A stretch of DNA of 32,158 nucleotides from the NCBI GenBank assembly GCA_964653285.1, contig CAZZEX010000055.1, positions 1 to 32,158 on the forward strand. Reading direction: 5' to 3'. Within the stretch, counting starts at the first letter, position 1, and every line of letters begins with the position of its first letter. The notes under the pieces were generated by a model. It did no database searches. It was not told where the DNA came from and was given only the letters and a program-made list of their open reading frames with translations. This stretch comes from CAZZEX01 sp964653285 (GTDB taxonomy: Bacteria > Chloroflexota > Anaerolineae > B4-G1). A program made the translations under genes and the position numbers. This document shows, one piece after another, positions 15,606 through 23,912 of the stretch.

Positions 15606-16796
15606 ATGACAAGATTTCGTGTCTGGCGTCACTTTGACTACGTGCTGTTCGCGGTTACCGTTCTACTGACCGCCTACGGTGTGCTGATGATCTACAGCGC
15701 CAACCTGGGCAGCCTGGATCCCAATCTAGCCGATCTTTGGCGGCGACAGGCGATTTTCGGGGCTGCCGGGGTGGGGTTGATCTTCCTGCTGGCTGCTTTC
15801 CCGCGCGATTATAAGTGGCTCGGCGACTTCTGGTGGTTGGCTTACCTCCTGGCCGTCGTCCTGTTGGTGCTCGTGCTCTTCTTCGGGCAAAGCGAAATCG
15901 GCGAGGTCAGGGGTTGGTTCTACCTGGGCCCTTTCCGCCTTCAGCCCTCGTTCCTGGCGATGAATCTGCTCGCCATATCGGTGGGAGCCATACTCAGCCG
16001 CCGGCGGCGGACACGTGGTTCCTCTGATCCCCTGCTCTTCGGAGCGCCCAAGACAAGCCTTCTGGCAGAGGAGACCGCCAGGCGCCCCGATTTTGCCGGT
16101 TATCTGACTTCTGCCATTATGACACTGGTGTTGGCAGCGTCGGTCTTTCTGCAACCCGATATGGCTACTGCTGCTGTGTTCGTCTTTATGTGGCTGGCTA
16201 TGCTGTTCGACTCGGGTGTGCCGGTGCGATACCTGGTGCTGACGGCGATGGCGGGACTGGGGGCACTCTATCCGCTCTGGAAACTGGCAGGCCTGCTCGA
16301 GTTTGGATACATGCATGAGCGCGTGCTGGGTTTCCTCAAGCCCAGTAGTAATCCTGACGTCGAGTATCAACTCAGGCAGGCATTTATCGCCATCGGCTCG
16401 GGTGGGCTGTGGGGGAAAGGGCTCGGCCAGGGCACGCAGAGCCAGCTCCGGTACCTGCCGGTGCGCCATACGGACTTCATTTTCGCCGTCCTCGCCGAGG
16501 AACTCGGTTTTGCAGGCGTGATGCTGCTGTTTGCCCTCTACATAGTGCTGTTCCTCCGCCTGCTGCGGATCATTCTGATTGCGTCGGATGCCTATGGGCG
16601 GCTGCTGGTGACAGGCACGCTGGCGATGATCCTGTTCCAGGCCGTTGTCAACGTCGGCATGAACCTGGGCCTGCTGCCCGTCGCCGGACTGCCGTTGCCC
16701 TTCCTCAGTTACGGTCCTGCTGCATTGCTGACGATGATGATTGGCATCGGGATAGCGGAGAACGTAGTGATGCGCCACCGCAGATTGGAGTTCTGA
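15606..16796 (+). CDS. rodA: SEDS-family peptidoglycan polymerase, RodA type
   Basis: RodA polymerises lipid II with PBP2. ATG 15606 overlaps the ribosome binding context at the minE stop (TAGGATG). The 396 residues contain about ten membrane helices, with LLTAYGVLMIYSAN near the start and the signature IAIGSGGLWGKGLGQGTQSQL, HTDFIFAVLAEELGFAG and GLPLPFLSYGPAALLTMM. Two normally conserved spots differ: QPSEFxK reads QPSFLAM, and the loop usually like DPxGxGYQ reads SNPDVEYQ, so the acidic residue regarded as catalytic in RodA/FtsW is not in its usual place, although an Asp lies two residues on. Neighbours minE and mrdA support RodA over FtsW. Confidence 0.88.
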   Translation: MTRFRVWRHFDYVLFAVTVLLTAYGVLMIYSANLGSLDPNLADLWRRQAIFGAAGVGLIFLLAAFPRDYKWLGDFWWLAYLLAVVLLVLVLFFGQSEIGEVRGWFYLGPFRLQPSFLAMNLLAISVGAILSRRRRTRGSSDPLLFGAPKTSLLAEETARRPDFAGYLTSAIMTLVLAASVFLQPDMATAAVFVFMWLAMLFDSGVPVRYLVLTAMAGLGALYPLWKLAGLLEFGYMHERVLGFLKPSSNPDVEYQLRQAFIAIGSGGLWGKGLGQGTQSQLRYLPVRHTDFIFAVLAEELGFAGVMLLFALYIVLFLRLLRIILIASDAYGRLLVTGTLAMILFQAVVNVGMNLGLLPVAGLPLPFLSYGPAALLTMMIGIGIAENVVMRHRRLEF

Positions 16797-16797
16797 G

Positions 16798-17925
16798 GTG
16801 GACAGTGTAGGACAGGCGAAGGTGGCGTTGGTGCGGGGTGAGAGTCGCTATGGGAACGTGGCGGCGGCTCTGGAAAGTATCGCCGATCAGGTTAGGCTGG
16901 ACGCCGCTCACTGCGTCCTGGTCAAGCCCAACTTCGTCTCAGTCAACCGCCAGTTGGCAGCCACTCACGTAGACGCTGTCCGCGCCGTATTGGACTTCAT
17001 CCGCGCTCGCTACGATGGCCTCATCGTCGTGGCCGAAGGGGCGGCGCTCTCCTCAACGTGGGAAGGATTCCGCAACTATGGCTACGAGCCGTTGGCCGAG
17101 GAATACGGCGTTGAGTTGGTAGACCTCAACGCTGACGATACGGTGCCAGTGCAGATTTACAACCGCCGCCTACGCCCGCTGACGGTGTCGCTGGCGCGCA
17201 CTGTCGTCGAGGCCGGTTATCGTATCTCCGTTGGCCCTCCCAAGACTCACGATGTGGTGATCGTCACGCTCTCCATCAAGAACATGGTGATGGGGGCGCT
17301 GGTCAATCCGCAAGTTGTCCGGCGCAGCCGTGGTACGCCGGGGCTGGTGCAGCGGCTGGCTGGGTTGGCGCCAAAATGGGTGCGGCAGTCGGGACTGGGC
17401 GAGTGGGGCAAGTCCACATTTCTCGGTCGGCTCGGTGAGTCGAGCAAAATGGCGATGCATCAGGGCTTCCCGGTCATCAACTTGAACTTGGCGCTGGTGG
17501 CTCCTCGCGTCTGGCCGCACCTGGCGGTGATTGACGGCTGGCAGGGGATGGAGGGAGAGGGACCTGGGGCGGGCGATCCAGTGGATTGGAAGGTGGCGCT
17601 GGCTGGCACGGATCCACTGGCGCTGGATGTGCTTACGGCGCACCTGATGGGCTTCAACCCAGAGGAGGTGGGCTACCTGCGCTACTGCCGCCTCCTGGGG
17701 CTGGGAGTGGGAGAGGTGGAACAGGTTAAGGTAGTGGGCAACGTTGCGCCTGGAGAGGCCTCATGTTCCTTCGCACCTCACCCCATATACCAGTGCCAGT
17801 TAGCCTGGCACCTGGACGGCGTGGAGCGGTACCTCAACCCGGTGCGTGTGAACGAGCCGTTAGGTGGAGTCGGAACCGACGGCTCGACCGACGGCTCGCT
17901 CGTGGCGGAGGCGGTGGAGAAATGA
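16798..17925 (+). CDS. DUF362 domain-containing protein
   Basis: A 375-residue protein of the DUF362 family, unknown in function. Family features are VLVKPNFVS near residue 40, VVAEGAALSSTWEGFRNYGY, GPPKTHDVVIVTLSIKNMVMG, and DGWQGMEGEGPGAGDPV followed by GTDPLALDVLTAHLMGF. No cysteine-rich ferredoxin domain, present in some relatives, is seen. GTG 16798 starts two bases after the rodA stop, with GGAG at 16787-16790. Its stop overlaps the histidine kinase start (ATGA), so the two are probably translated together. The last 25 residues, rich in Gly/Ser/Asp, are not conserved-looking. Confidence 0.85.
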   Translation: MDSVGQAKVALVRGESRYGNVAAALESIADQVRLDAAHCVLVKPNFVSVNRQLAATHVDAVRAVLDFIRARYDGLIVVAEGAALSSTWEGFRNYGYEPLAEEYGVELVDLNADDTVPVQIYNRRLRPLTVSLARTVVEAGYRISVGPPKTHDVVIVTLSIKNMVMGALVNPQVVRRSRGTPGLVQRLAGLAPKWVRQSGLGEWGKSTFLGRLGESSKMAMHQGFPVINLNLALVAPRVWPHLAVIDGWQGMEGEGPGAGDPVDWKVALAGTDPLALDVLTAHLMGFNPEEVGYLRYCRLLGLGVGEVEQVKVVGNVAPGEASCSFAPHPIYQCQLAWHLDGVERYLNPVRVNEPLGGVGTDGSTDGSLVAEAVEK

Positions 17926-20063
17926 AACTTCAGTTGCGCATCTCATGGGTCTTGGGCACCGCGTTTGGTGTGATCCTCGCGCTGGTGCTCGTTGAGCAGG
18001 TTCTTAGCTTCCGTCGGCAGATGGCGTTCTTCCAGACCAACTCCGAACGGGCCGCGCTCACCAGCACGGCTGCCATCGCGCAGTCCATTGACCGGGAGGC
18101 CAGGTTGGGCAGTTGGGAGTCCGTGCAAGATCGTCTGCGCCGCCTGAGCGGACTGGAGATCAAGTCTCGTTTCCGCGTCGTTGCCCCCGACGGCGCTGTG
18201 CTGGCTGACAGCGGACGCATCCAGCCCGATGGGCAGGTGGATGTACCAGTCGTAGCGCAAGCGCTGGCGGATAACGTCACTGTCACCATGCCGGGGGACT
18301 TTCCCTATGTCCTTCTCGTCGCCGTCCCGCTTTCTGACTCGGCCGGCCAGCCAGCAGCGGCCCTGCTCGGTGAGGTTGACTGGGAAGATCAGTTTTCCGA
18401 GGCACAGACCAACGCCCTGGTCAACACGCTCGCCGCCGGCTTGAGTGCGATTGTGGCTTTCGCTGCCACGATTGCGCTGGTGTGGGGGCTGATTGGCTTG
18501 CCGCTCGAACGGCTGCGCCGCTTGGCCGAAGCCGTGAACGGCGGCGTAGAGGAAGCGCGCGTTCCCACCTTCCGGGTGGCGGAACTGGAGCAAGTAGGCA
18601 CGGCGTTCAACCAGATGCTCGACCGCGTTGTGGCGCAACGGACCGTGCTTGAGATGCGGAATGCGGAACTTTCAGAGGCCAACTCAACTCTGGAAGAGCA
18701 GGCCGCCGAGCGCAAGCGGGTGGAGGAGGAATTGAGGAAACACCGCTACCACCTTGAGGAACTGGTGGAAGAGCGCACCACTGCACTCATGAGGTCTGTT
18801 GAACACCTTGAGCGGGAAATTACCGAACGCAGGCAGGCGGGGGAGACGCTGCGACAGCGTAACCGCGAGCTGGCCCTGCTCAACCGGGCCAGCCAGGCGC
18901 TCACTTCCACCCTCGACCTGGACCAGGTGCTTGTCACTGTCCTGGGAGAAGTGCGCCATCTGCTGGGTGTGGTGGCTTCCTCGGTCTGGTTGGCCGACCT
19001 GGAGACGGACGAACTGGTCTGCCAGCACGCCACTGGCCCTCAAAGCGAGATCGTGCGCGGCTGGCGCCTGGTGCCAGGAGAGGGGCTTGCCGGCTGGGTG
19101 GCTCGCAGCGGCGAAGGCCTGATTGTGCCGGATGCACAGGTTGACGGGCGTCACTTCAAGGAGGTGGATCAGCAAACCGGGCTACCGTTGCGCTCTATCC
19201 TTGGTGTCCCCTTGCGAATCAAAAAAGATGTGATCGGCGTGCTCCAGGTGATGGATACAGAGGTTAACCGCTTCAATGCAGCGGATCTGACGTTGCTGGA
19301 ATCACTCGCTGCCCCGGCCGCTATCGCTATTGACAATGCCCGGCTGGTCGAAGCGCTGCGCCAACGCACCTTCGAACTACAGGCGCGCAACGAGGACCTG
19401 GATGCCTATGCCCACACCGTGGCCCACGACCTCAAGGGCCCGTTGGCCCTTGTCGTCGGCCTGGCCGAGGTGTTGGGAGAGGAATGCGCCACAATGCCGG
19501 GTGAGGAACGGCGCCGCTACCTGCACAAGATGGCCCAGAGCGGGCGCAAGATGAACAACATCGTTGACGAGTTACTGCTGCTGGCTGGAGTACGCCAGAT
19601 GGAAGTGGAGATGGAGCCACTGGACATGGCGAGTATCGTGGCCGAGGCCCAGCGGCGGTTGGCCTATGTGACCGAGGAACGCCAGGCCGAGGTTATCTCG
19701 CCCGAGACCTGGCCGGTGGCGCTGGGCTACGGTCCGTGGGTCGAAGAGGTGTGGGTCAACTATCTCAGCAATGCTATTAAGTACGGCGGCCAACCGCCCC
19801 GCGTGGAACTGGGTGCGATGGTGCAGGCGGACGATACGGTGTGCTTCTGGGTGCGCGACAACGGCTCCGGCTTCACGCCAGAGGAGCAGGCCCGCTTGTT
19901 CAAGCCATTTACGCGGTTCGACCAGGTTCGCGCCAAAGGGCACGGGTTGGGGCTGTCCATCGTGCGGCGCATCGTGGAGAAACTCGGCGGGCAGGTAAGG
20001 GGGGAGAGTGAGGTGGGCCGGGGGAGTGTCTTTAGCTTTACGTTACCGGCTATGGTTGCTTGA
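17922..20063 (+). CDS. Membrane-bound sensor histidine kinase (HAMP-GAF-HisKA-HATPase)
   Basis: A 713-residue sensor kinase; the signal is unknown and no response regulator gene lies in the window. The start is ATG 17922, overlapping the DUF362 stop. In order: membrane helix (about residues 8-28), a periplasmic sensor of about 130 residues (FRVVAPDGAVLADSG, a single-Cache/CHASE-like stretch), second membrane helix (about 165-190), HAMP (PLERLRRLAEAVNGG), a long coiled coil (ELSEANSTLEEQAAERKRVE), a GAF domain (about 325-475), the H box AHTVAHDLKGPL with phosphoacceptor His502, and the ATPase domain with N box YLSNAIKYGG, DNGSGFTPEE and KGHGLGLSIVRRI. The Asp-Leu-Lys after the histidine resembles phytochrome-type kinases. 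Confidence 0.93.
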   Translation: MKLQLRISWVLGTAFGVILALVLVEQVLSFRRQMAFFQTNSERAALTSTAAIAQSIDREARLGSWESVQDRLRRLSGLEIKSRFRVVAPDGAVLADSGRIQPDGQVDVPVVAQALADNVTVTMPGDFPYVLLVAVPLSDSAGQPAAALLGEVDWEDQFSEAQTNALVNTLAAGLSAIVAFAATIALVWGLIGLPLERLRRLAEAVNGGVEEARVPTFRVAELEQVGTAFNQMLDRVVAQRTVLEMRNAELSEANSTLEEQAAERKRVEEELRKHRYHLEELVEERTTALMRSVEHLEREITERRQAGETLRQRNRELALLNRASQALTSTLDLDQVLVTVLGEVRHLLGVVASSVWLADLETDELVCQHATGPQSEIVRGWRLVPGEGLAGWVARSGEGLIVPDAQVDGRHFKEVDQQTGLPLRSILGVPLRIKKDVIGVLQVMDTEVNRFNAADLTLLESLAAPAAIAIDNARLVEALRQRTFELQARNEDLDAYAHTVAHDLKGPLALVVGLAEVLGEECATMPGEERRRYLHKMAQSGRKMNNIVDELLLLAGVRQMEVEMEPLDMASIVAEAQRRLAYVTEERQAEVISPETWPVALGYGPWVEEVWVNYLSNAIKYGGQPPRVELGAMVQADDTVCFWVRDNGSGFTPEEQARLFKPFTRFDQVRAKGHGLGLSIVRRIVEKLGGQVRGESEVGRGSVFSFTLPAMVA

Positions 20064-20077
20064 TAGGAGAAAAAGCC

Positions 20078-21835
20078 ATGAAAAGAGAAGACGAAAATCC
20101 AACAACAGAAAGAAAAAGCGAGAAGGGAGCTGCCAATACGACCATGACCGGTTCCAGTCCCCCCTCCGACTTTATCCGAGATATAATCACGGAAGACCTG
20201 AAGACAAACAAATACGGTGGCCGAGTTCATACTCGGTTTCCGCCGGAGCCGAACGGCTATCTGCATATTGGACACGCCAAATCCATCTGCCTCAATTTCG
20301 GTCTCGCCGCCGAGTATGGAGGTCTTTGCAATCTGCGATTCGATGATACGAATCCAACCAAAGAGGAAGCAGAATATGTGGAATCGATCCAAGAGGACAT
20401 TCGATGGCTTGGATTCGATTGGGATGACCGGCTGTTCTATGCCTCTGACTACTTTGAGCAGCTCTATGAATACGCCGTGCAGTTGATCAAGAAGGGCCAG
20501 GCGTACGTCTGCGACTTGAGCGCGGAGGAGATCAGGGAGTATCGCGGCACCTTGACCGAGCCGGGCCAGGACAGTCCGTATCGTAACCGTTCGGTCGAAG
20601 AGAACCTGAACCTGTTCGAGCGCATGCGGGCGGGTGAGTTCGAGGATGGCTCCCGCGTCCTTCGAGCGAAAATTGATATGGCATTTCCCAATGTGATTAT
20701 GCGTGATCCGGTCATCTATCGTATCCTGCACGCGACACATCACCGGACAGGCGGCGAGTGGTGCATTTATCCGATGTATGACTTTACCCATTGCCTTTCG
20801 GATTCCATCGAAGGGATCACACATTCTATTTGTACGCTGGAATTTGAAAATAATCGCCCCTTGTACGACTGGTTCCTCGACGAATTGAACGTTTATCACC
20901 CTCAGCAGATCGAGTTCGCTCGCCTCAATCTCAGTTACACCGTGATGAGTAAGCGGAGGTTGCTGCAATTGGTTGAGGAAGGGTATGTCACCGGATGGGA
21001 CGATCCACGGCTGCCGACGATATCGGGTTTGCGGAGACGGGGCTACACATTGGAGGCCATCCGAAACTTTTGTGAGCGCATCGGAGTGGCCAGGGCCGAT
21101 AGTGTAGTGGATGTGGCTTTTCTTGAGCACTGCATCCGACAAGATCTGGATCCACGCACTCCGCGTGTGATGGCAGTGTTGCGTCCACTTCGAGTGGTCA
21201 TTGACAATTATCCAGAAGACCAGGTGGAAGAATTGGACGCCATGAATCATCCGGGGGATCCCAGTATGGGGACACGGAAGGTTCCTTTTTCCCGTGTGCT
21301 GTATATCGAGCGAGATGACTTTCGTGAGGACCCGCCGAAAAAATACTTCCGCTTGGCTCCGGGTCGTGAGGTACGGCTAAAACATGCATATCTCGTCACG
21401 TGTGTGCGAGTGGTGAAGGATGAACAAACCGGCGAGGTGATCGAGTTGCACTGCACCTACGATCCAGAGACACGGGGAGGGGCGGCTCCAGACGGGCGCA
21501 AAGTCAGAGGGACGTTGCACTGGGTTTCGGCGGCCCACGCGCTCAAAGCCGAGGTTCGCCTGTACAACCATCTCTTCGCCAAAGCGGATCCATACGACGT
21601 GGAGGAGGGTTCTGATTTCACAGCGAATTTGAATCCGAACTCGTTGGAGACGTTGACATCGTGCCGGGTTGAACCCAGCCTTGCAGGTGCGCAGCCTGGA
21701 AGCCACTACCAGTTTTTGAGAAAGGGCTATTTCTGTGTGGACCCCGATTCGTCCGGCGGAAAACTTGTATTCAATCGGACGGTGGCGTTACGCGACACAT
21801 GGGCCAAGATTCAGAAAGCGCAGGGCAAGAAGTAG
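20078..21835 (+). CDS. glnS: Glutamine--tRNA ligase
   Basis: GlnRS charges tRNA-Gln directly. The 585 residues carry the class I signatures PEPNGYLHIGHAKS (HIGH) and VMSKRR (KMSKS form), plus GlnRS-typical RFDDTNPTKE, YPMYDFTHCLSDSIEGITHS and the C-terminal anticodon-binding barrels with LHWVSAAHA. ATG 20078 has AGGAG nine bases upstream. Base composition differs from its neighbours: 20341-20400 has 26 G/C in 60, against 44 in 60 at 22081-22140 in gltX. This fits horizontal acquisition, known for bacterial GlnRS, which derives from eukaryotes; many bacteria of this kind use GatCAB instead. The first 30 residues are a variable charged extension. Confidence 0.95.
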   Translation: MKREDENPTTERKSEKGAANTTMTGSSPPSDFIRDIITEDLKTNKYGGRVHTRFPPEPNGYLHIGHAKSICLNFGLAAEYGGLCNLRFDDTNPTKEEAEYVESIQEDIRWLGFDWDDRLFYASDYFEQLYEYAVQLIKKGQAYVCDLSAEEIREYRGTLTEPGQDSPYRNRSVEENLNLFERMRAGEFEDGSRVLRAKIDMAFPNVIMRDPVIYRILHATHHRTGGEWCIYPMYDFTHCLSDSIEGITHSICTLEFENNRPLYDWFLDELNVYHPQQIEFARLNLSYTVMSKRRLLQLVEEGYVTGWDDPRLPTISGLRRRGYTLEAIRNFCERIGVARADSVVDVAFLEHCIRQDLDPRTPRVMAVLRPLRVVIDNYPEDQVEELDAMNHPGDPSMGTRKVPFSRVLYIERDDFREDPPKKYFRLAPGREVRLKHAYLVTCVRVVKDEQTGEVIELHCTYDPETRGGAAPDGRKVRGTLHWVSAAHALKAEVRLYNHLFAKADPYDVEEGSDFTANLNPNSLETLTSCRVEPSLAGAQPGSHYQFLRKGYFCVDPDSSGGKLVFNRTVALRDTWAKIQKAQGKK

Positions 21836-21847
21836 GGAGTAAGGATT

Positions 21848-23389
21848 ATGACGGTTCGCGTCCGTTTTGCGCCTAGTCCCACCGGCAAACTGCACATCGG
21901 CGGTGTTCGGACGGTGGTCTTCGACTGGCTCTTTGCCCGCAAGATGGGCGGCCAGTTCATCCTGCGCATTGAGGATACCGATCAGACGCGGTACCAGCCG
22001 GAGAGCATCCTGGGCATCATGGAGGGGCTGCGCTGGCTGGGACTGGATTGGGACGAGGGGCCGGGGCTGGAGGCGCTGCAACGTCTGGGCGTGGAAAACG
22101 CCGAGGCGCACGCCGTCGGCGGGCCGGTTGGGCCGTACGTCCAGTCGGAGCGGCTAGAGATGTACAAGGAAGTGGCAGAGAAATTGATCGAGCGGGGGTG
22201 GGCCTACCGCTGCAACTGCACGCCGGAGCGCCTGGAGCAGGTGCGAGAGTGCCAGCGGGCCCGCAAGCAGATGGTGATGTACGATCGCCATTGCCGTGAC
22301 CTCCCGCCGGACGCCATCTCCCCCGACGAGCCCCACGTCATCCGGCTCAAGGTCCCACTGACAGGTCAAACAGTCTTCCATGATGTCATAAAGGGGGATG
22401 TGGTCTTCGAGAATGCCGGCATAGACGACCAGATCCTCCTCAAATCAGATGGCTTTCCCACGTATCACCTGGCGGTGGTGGTGGACGATCATTTCATGAA
22501 GATCACCCACATCATCCGGGACGACAGATGGATTTCCAGCACTCCCAAGCGCATCCTGATCTACCAGGCGCTGGGATGGGAAGTCCCCGTCTACTGCCAC
22601 GTCCCGCTGGTACTGGGTGAGGATGGCAGGCCGCTATCCAAGCGGCACGGGTCAACTTCCGTTGCCCAGTTCCAAGACCAGGGATACTTGCCGGAGGCGC
22701 TGCTCAACTTCCTGGCGCTCCTGGGCTGGGCGCCAGGGGAGGGAGAAGGGCAGGAGATCTTTAGCCGCGAGGAATTGATCGAGCGGTTTGACCTGTTCCG
22801 CGTCAACAAAGCGTCTGCGGTTTTCTCCTATAAGAAGTTGGACTGGATGAATGGCGTCTATATCCGTAATTTATCGGAGGAAGATTTGCTGGAGCGCCTG
22901 TTGCCCTTCTGGCAGAAAGCCGGACTGGTGCCGGATCCGTGCCTGGAGGAGGAGCGGGAGAGGCTGCGGCCAATCGTTCCGCTGGTGCAGGAGCGGCTGA
23001 AGCGACTGGATGAGGTCGTCGAGTGGACAACGTTCCTGTTCCGGGAGATTGAGACTCCTCCGGCAGAGAAACTGGTGGGCAAGAAGATGACGCCGCAGGA
23101 GAGCCTGGCGGCGTTGCGACGGGCGCGAAGTCTGCTGGCGGAGGTGGAGCCTTTCGAGGCTGAGACGATGGAGCCGCCAATGCGGGCGCTGGTAGGCGAA
23201 CTGGGGCTTAAGGCCGGGCAACTGTTCGGCATCGTGCGTTGGGCAGTGACCGGGCAGAAGGTCGCGCCGCCGCTGTTCGGGTCGCTGGCGATCCTGGGGC
23301 GAGAGCGGGTGCTGAACCGGTTGGACGCAGCCGAGGCGGCCTTTCGAGGCGGCCCTTCCACGTTGGATGCCGCAACTTGTTGCGGGTAG
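21848..23389 (+). CDS. gltX: Glutamate--tRNA ligase
   Basis: GluRS charges tRNA-Glu, and in organisms without GlnRS also tRNA-Gln. The 513 residues start VRVRFAPSPTGKLHIGGVRT (HIGH region), then LRIEDTDQTRY, a CNCTPERL...YDRHCRDL region corresponding to the zinc or former zinc site, and PLSKRHGSTSV (KMSKS loop). The C-terminal helical anticodon-binding domain follows. ATG 21848 is preceded by GGGAGTAAGG, 12 bases after glnS. Side by side with glnS it would form a complete Glu/Gln charging pair. Confidence 0.96.
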   Translation: MTVRVRFAPSPTGKLHIGGVRTVVFDWLFARKMGGQFILRIEDTDQTRYQPESILGIMEGLRWLGLDWDEGPGLEALQRLGVENAEAHAVGGPVGPYVQSERLEMYKEVAEKLIERGWAYRCNCTPERLEQVRECQRARKQMVMYDRHCRDLPPDAISPDEPHVIRLKVPLTGQTVFHDVIKGDVVFENAGIDDQILLKSDGFPTYHLAVVVDDHFMKITHIIRDDRWISSTPKRILIYQALGWEVPVYCHVPLVLGEDGRPLSKRHGSTSVAQFQDQGYLPEALLNFLALLGWAPGEGEGQEIFSREELIERFDLFRVNKASAVFSYKKLDWMNGVYIRNLSEEDLLERLLPFWQKAGLVPDPCLEEERERLRPIVPLVQERLKRLDEVVEWTTFLFREIETPPAEKLVGKKMTPQESLAALRRARSLLAEVEPFEAETMEPPMRALVGELGLKAGQLFGIVRWAVTGQKVAPPLFGSLAILGRERVLNRLDAAEAAFRGGPSTLDAATCCG

Positions 23390-23411
23390 GCGCGAACAGG
23401 CTGGTAAAGCA

Positions 23412-23450
23412 CAACAGAAAAGCGCGGGGTCTTGAGTAAGCCCCCGCGCT
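23412..23450 (-). terminator. Terminator for the - strand protease operon
   Basis: AGCGCGGGG at 23421-23429 and CCCCGCGCT at 23442-23450 make a perfect 9-bp stem. Read on the - strand it is followed by TTTTCTGTT, a usable T tract; on the + strand there is no T run. It therefore suits the operon entering from the right, and may weakly stop gltX transcripts. A second stem, GGTAGCC/GGCTACC (23551-23574), overlaps the stop codon of the last operon gene. Confidence 0.65.
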
Positions 23451-23569
23451 CCTCGCCCACTATGGTTGCCTGCCCTGACGAGCAAAAGTACGAGGTCTGG
23501 GAAGATGGTCACCTCCCTGGGCCGGCTGCGCCCCCGCATGTTGGCAATCGGGTAGCCTTGCAGTCACGG

Positions 23570-23905
23570 CTACCTGGTTTCTAATTTCAGGGTCCCCAAC
23601 AGTGCATCCAGCATACTCGCCCGGTAATCTATGGCAGTGGTCACGTTGCTCTGGTGCAGGTCGAACAGCACAGTGTCCACCTCAGACTCACCCGTCTCTG
23701 CCTCGCGCATGGGAACGATGGTTTCGGAGTCCCCATCCAGTCTGATGATCGTGCGGGCGGCCGGCTTGGCCTGATTGAAGTCCACGGCACCACCTGCGCC
23801 GATCTCCACGTATTTTGTCTCAACCGTCATTGTGGCGACGTCGGCGACGTACTCGGCAACCTTCGCCGCTGCGTTCTTGATCGAGTTTTCCAGTTCAGTA
23901 GCCAT
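23570..23905 (-). CDS. Small protein homologous to the C-terminal domain of the C25-like protease
   Basis: A 111-residue protein with no family I recognise. Over nearly its whole length it aligns with residues 546-657 of the C25-like protein two genes upstream: shared positions include L-x-NSI, A-x-K, the VAT/DAT-to-V-x-TK/TY strand, R-x-DGD...VP-x-RE, and a final helix ending L-L-x-x-L. Predicted layout is helix, two or more strands (TMTVETKYVEI, RTIIRLDGDSETIVPM), then a C-terminal helix. No signal peptide or membrane segment. A strong ribosome binding site AAAGGAGGT overlaps the stop of the 285-residue gene. Likely a binding partner, decoy or regulator acting through the shared domain; the function is inferred. 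Confidence 0.7.
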   Translation of the reverse strand: MATELENSIKNAAAKVAEYVADVATMTVETKYVEIGAGGAVDFNQAKPAARTIIRLDGDSETIVPMREAETGESEVDTVLFDLHQSNVTTAIDYRASMLDALLGTLKLETR

Positions 23906-23912
23906 TCTAGAT

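Noticed and set aside
19760..21250. 496-codon open frame on the strand opposite the kinase end and glnS
   Set aside because: Overlaps two well-supported genes and shows no family features.
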